A DNA stretch of 64,000 nucleotides from Thermoanaerobacterium aotearoense (lineage in GTDB: Bacteria; Bacillota; Thermoanaerobacteria; Thermoanaerobacterales; Thermoanaerobacteraceae). Both the position numbers and the translations under genes were made by a program. The notes beneath the pieces were generated by a model that was given only the letters and a program-made list of their open reading frames with translations, was not told the origin of the DNA and did no database searches. Numbering within the stretch: position 1 is the stretch's first letter; each line of letters begins with the position of its first letter. The stretch lies in contig NZ_CP047602.1 in assembly GCF_009905255.1 (NCBI RefSeq), forward strand, positions 248,001 to 312,000, in the 5' to 3' direction. Positions 62,904 through 64,000 of this stretch are shown piece by piece.

Positions 62904-64000
62904 ATGGACAAAAAGCACAGTATTCTCTTTGATGAAGTGTCTATCGGAAGCTGTATCATCAAAAACCGCTTTGCAATGGCTCCTATGGGACCATTAGGTC
63001 TTGGTGATTCCGAAGGTGGTTTTAACCAAAGAGGAATTGATTACTACGTTGAAAGAGCTAAGGGCGGCACTGGACTTATCATAACTGGTGTTACTTTTGT
63101 TGACAACGATATAGAAAAGCATGACATGCCTAATTGCCCATGTTCTACGCACAATCCAGTTCACTTCATTAGGACTGCTCGCGAAATGACGGAGAAAATA
63201 CACGCTTACGGTTCTAAGGTTTTTTTACAATTGTCAGGTGGATTTGGAAGGGTTACGATTCCTACGAATTTAGGAGAACATCCGCCTGTAGCGCCGTCGG
63301 CTATCCCACATCGTTGGCTTGACAAGACGTGTCGTCCTCTTACAAAAGAGGAAATTCGCAGGATAGTTGTACAGTTTGGCAAAGGCGCTTACAATGCGAA
63401 GCGAGCAGGATTTGACGGCGTGCAGATACATGCGGTACACGAGGGGTATCTTTTAGACCAATTTGCCATATCAATGTTTAACAATCGAACAGATGAATAT
63501 GGAGGAAGCCTTGAAAACAGACTGCGCTTTGCAAAGGAAGTTGTGGAGGAGATAAAAAGTACTTGTGGCAGTGATTTTCCGGTTACGCTAAGGTACAGTG
63601 TAAAAAGCTTCATAAAAGATTGGCGCAAAGGTGGACTTCCAGGGGAAGAATTTGAAGAGAAAGGCAGAGATATTGAAGAAGGGATTGAGGCAGCTAAGCT
63701 TTTAGTTGAATATGGATACGATGCTTTGGACGTAGATGTAGGAAGCTACGATGCATGGTGGTGGAGCCATCCGCCAATGTACCAAGAAAAAGGGCTTTAC
63801 ATTCCTTATGCAAAGATGGTGAAAGAAGTTGTAAATGTGCCTGTCATCTGCGCAGGACGCATGGATAATCCAGACCTTGCATCAGATGCTGTAAGAGATG
63901 GAGCGTGTGACATAGTGTCACTTGGCCGTCCGCTTTTAGCAGATCCCGATTATGTAAATAAGCTTAAAGCAGGAGATACCGCTTCTATACGCCCGTGTTT
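62904..64000 (+). CDS. 2-enoate reductase-like flavin/Fe-S oxidoreductase, N-terminal part
   Basis: The open frame runs off the window after 365 codons. It has an OYE-type FMN barrel (FDEVSIGSCIIKNRFAMAPM, AKRAGFDGVQIHAVHEGYLL, SLENRLRFAKEVVEEI, VPVICAGRMDNPDLAS, LGRPLLADPDY) and ends at RPC, where the [4Fe-4S] cysteines begin in relatives. The gene matches clostridial 2-enoate (cinnamate) reductases of the FldZ type more than dienoyl-CoA reductases. An FAD/NAD domain should follow outside the window. GAAGGGGA precedes the ATG. This gene is intact, unlike the related one at 37060. Confidence 0.88.
   Translation, partial: MDKKHSILFDEVSIGSCIIKNRFAMAPMGPLGLGDSEGGFNQRGIDYYVERAKGGTGLIITGVTFVDNDIEKHDMPNCPCSTHNPVHFIRTAREMTEKIHAYGSKVFLQLSGGFGRVTIPTNLGEHPPVAPSAIPHRWLDKTCRPLTKEEIRRIVVQFGKGAYNAKRAGFDGVQIHAVHEGYLLDQFAISMFNNRTDEYGGSLENRLRFAKEVVEEIKSTCGSDFPVTLRYSVKSFIKDWRKGGLPGEEFEEKGRDIEEGIEAAKLLVEYGYDALDVDVGSYDAWWWSHPPMYQEKGLYIPYAKMVKEVVNVPVICAGRMDNPDLASDAVRDGACDIVSLGRPLLADPDYVNKLKAGDTASIRPC

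Overview
The window is a low-GC, spore-forming, flagellated, sugar-fermenting anaerobic Firmicute chromosome segment. The xylose isomerase, the spoIID/spoIIQ-like/spoIIID/mbl/flhO/flhP/fabZ gene order, the S-layer proteins and the A+T-rich, ATA/AGA-rich codon use all fit Thermoanaerobacterium or a close relative. This placement rests on recognition of the protein sequences; no search was run.

Layout. 1-3.6 kb: the 3' end of murA, then an IS1634-type insertion sequence bounded by a 183-bp direct duplication of host DNA, then the intact nucleoside-phosphorylase-like gene whose promoter and first codons were duplicated. 3.6-7.8 kb: a YjeM-type amino-acid transporter, dipeptidase PepV, the small DUF1659/DUF2922/YvrJ set and a convergent thiamine-binding protein. 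8.1-17.4 kb: three large exported proteins (an IPT/TIG-repeat giant and two SLH proteins). 17.4-25 kb: sporulation, cell shape, flagellar rod, lipid and wall genes (spoIID, spoIIQ-like, spoIIID, mbl, flhO, flhP, flgJ-like, fabZ, murJ). 25-29.3 kb: an Fe-S protein, pgeF and a chemoreceptor. 29.4-31.8 kb (minus strand): a collagen-like surface or spore-filament protein and a glycosyltransferase. 31.9-36 kb: an iron alcohol dehydrogenase and three exported or hydrolytic proteins. 36-38.9 kb: a LysR regulator and a divergent flavin oxidoreductase, both broken.

39-47.7 kb is the xylose locus: xylAB, a xylose ABC transporter (binding-protein gene frameshifted) and a ROK repressor. 47.8-50 kb holds a beta-CASP nuclease and a probable type I toxin-antitoxin pair. 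50-52.6 kb is a self-regulated KDG operon (LacI regulator, KDPG aldolase, KDG kinase). 52.8-60.3 kb is a PTS operon: a PRD regulator carrying its own EIIA domain, a GmhA-like isomerase, EIIB, UlaA-type EIIC, split transketolase, class II aldolase and the ruins of a phosphofructokinase. 60.4-61 kb is a solo IS200 element. 61-62.7 kb is an ECF sigma/anti-sigma pair, and the window ends inside a 2-enoate-reductase-like gene.

Most notable: the transketolase/aldolase/phosphofructokinase PTS operon, whose pathway I cannot assign; the toxin/antisense-RNA locus at 49.45-49.79 kb; a hairpin that should hide the spoIIQ-like ribosome site on read-through RNA but not on RNA from its own forespore-type promoter; sigma-H-like promoter boxes shared by xylA, the KDG operon and mbl; and the long duplication around the IS. 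Three of the four broken genes lie within 7 kb and two of those are one-base frameshifts, so sequencing error must be excluded before calling them biology.
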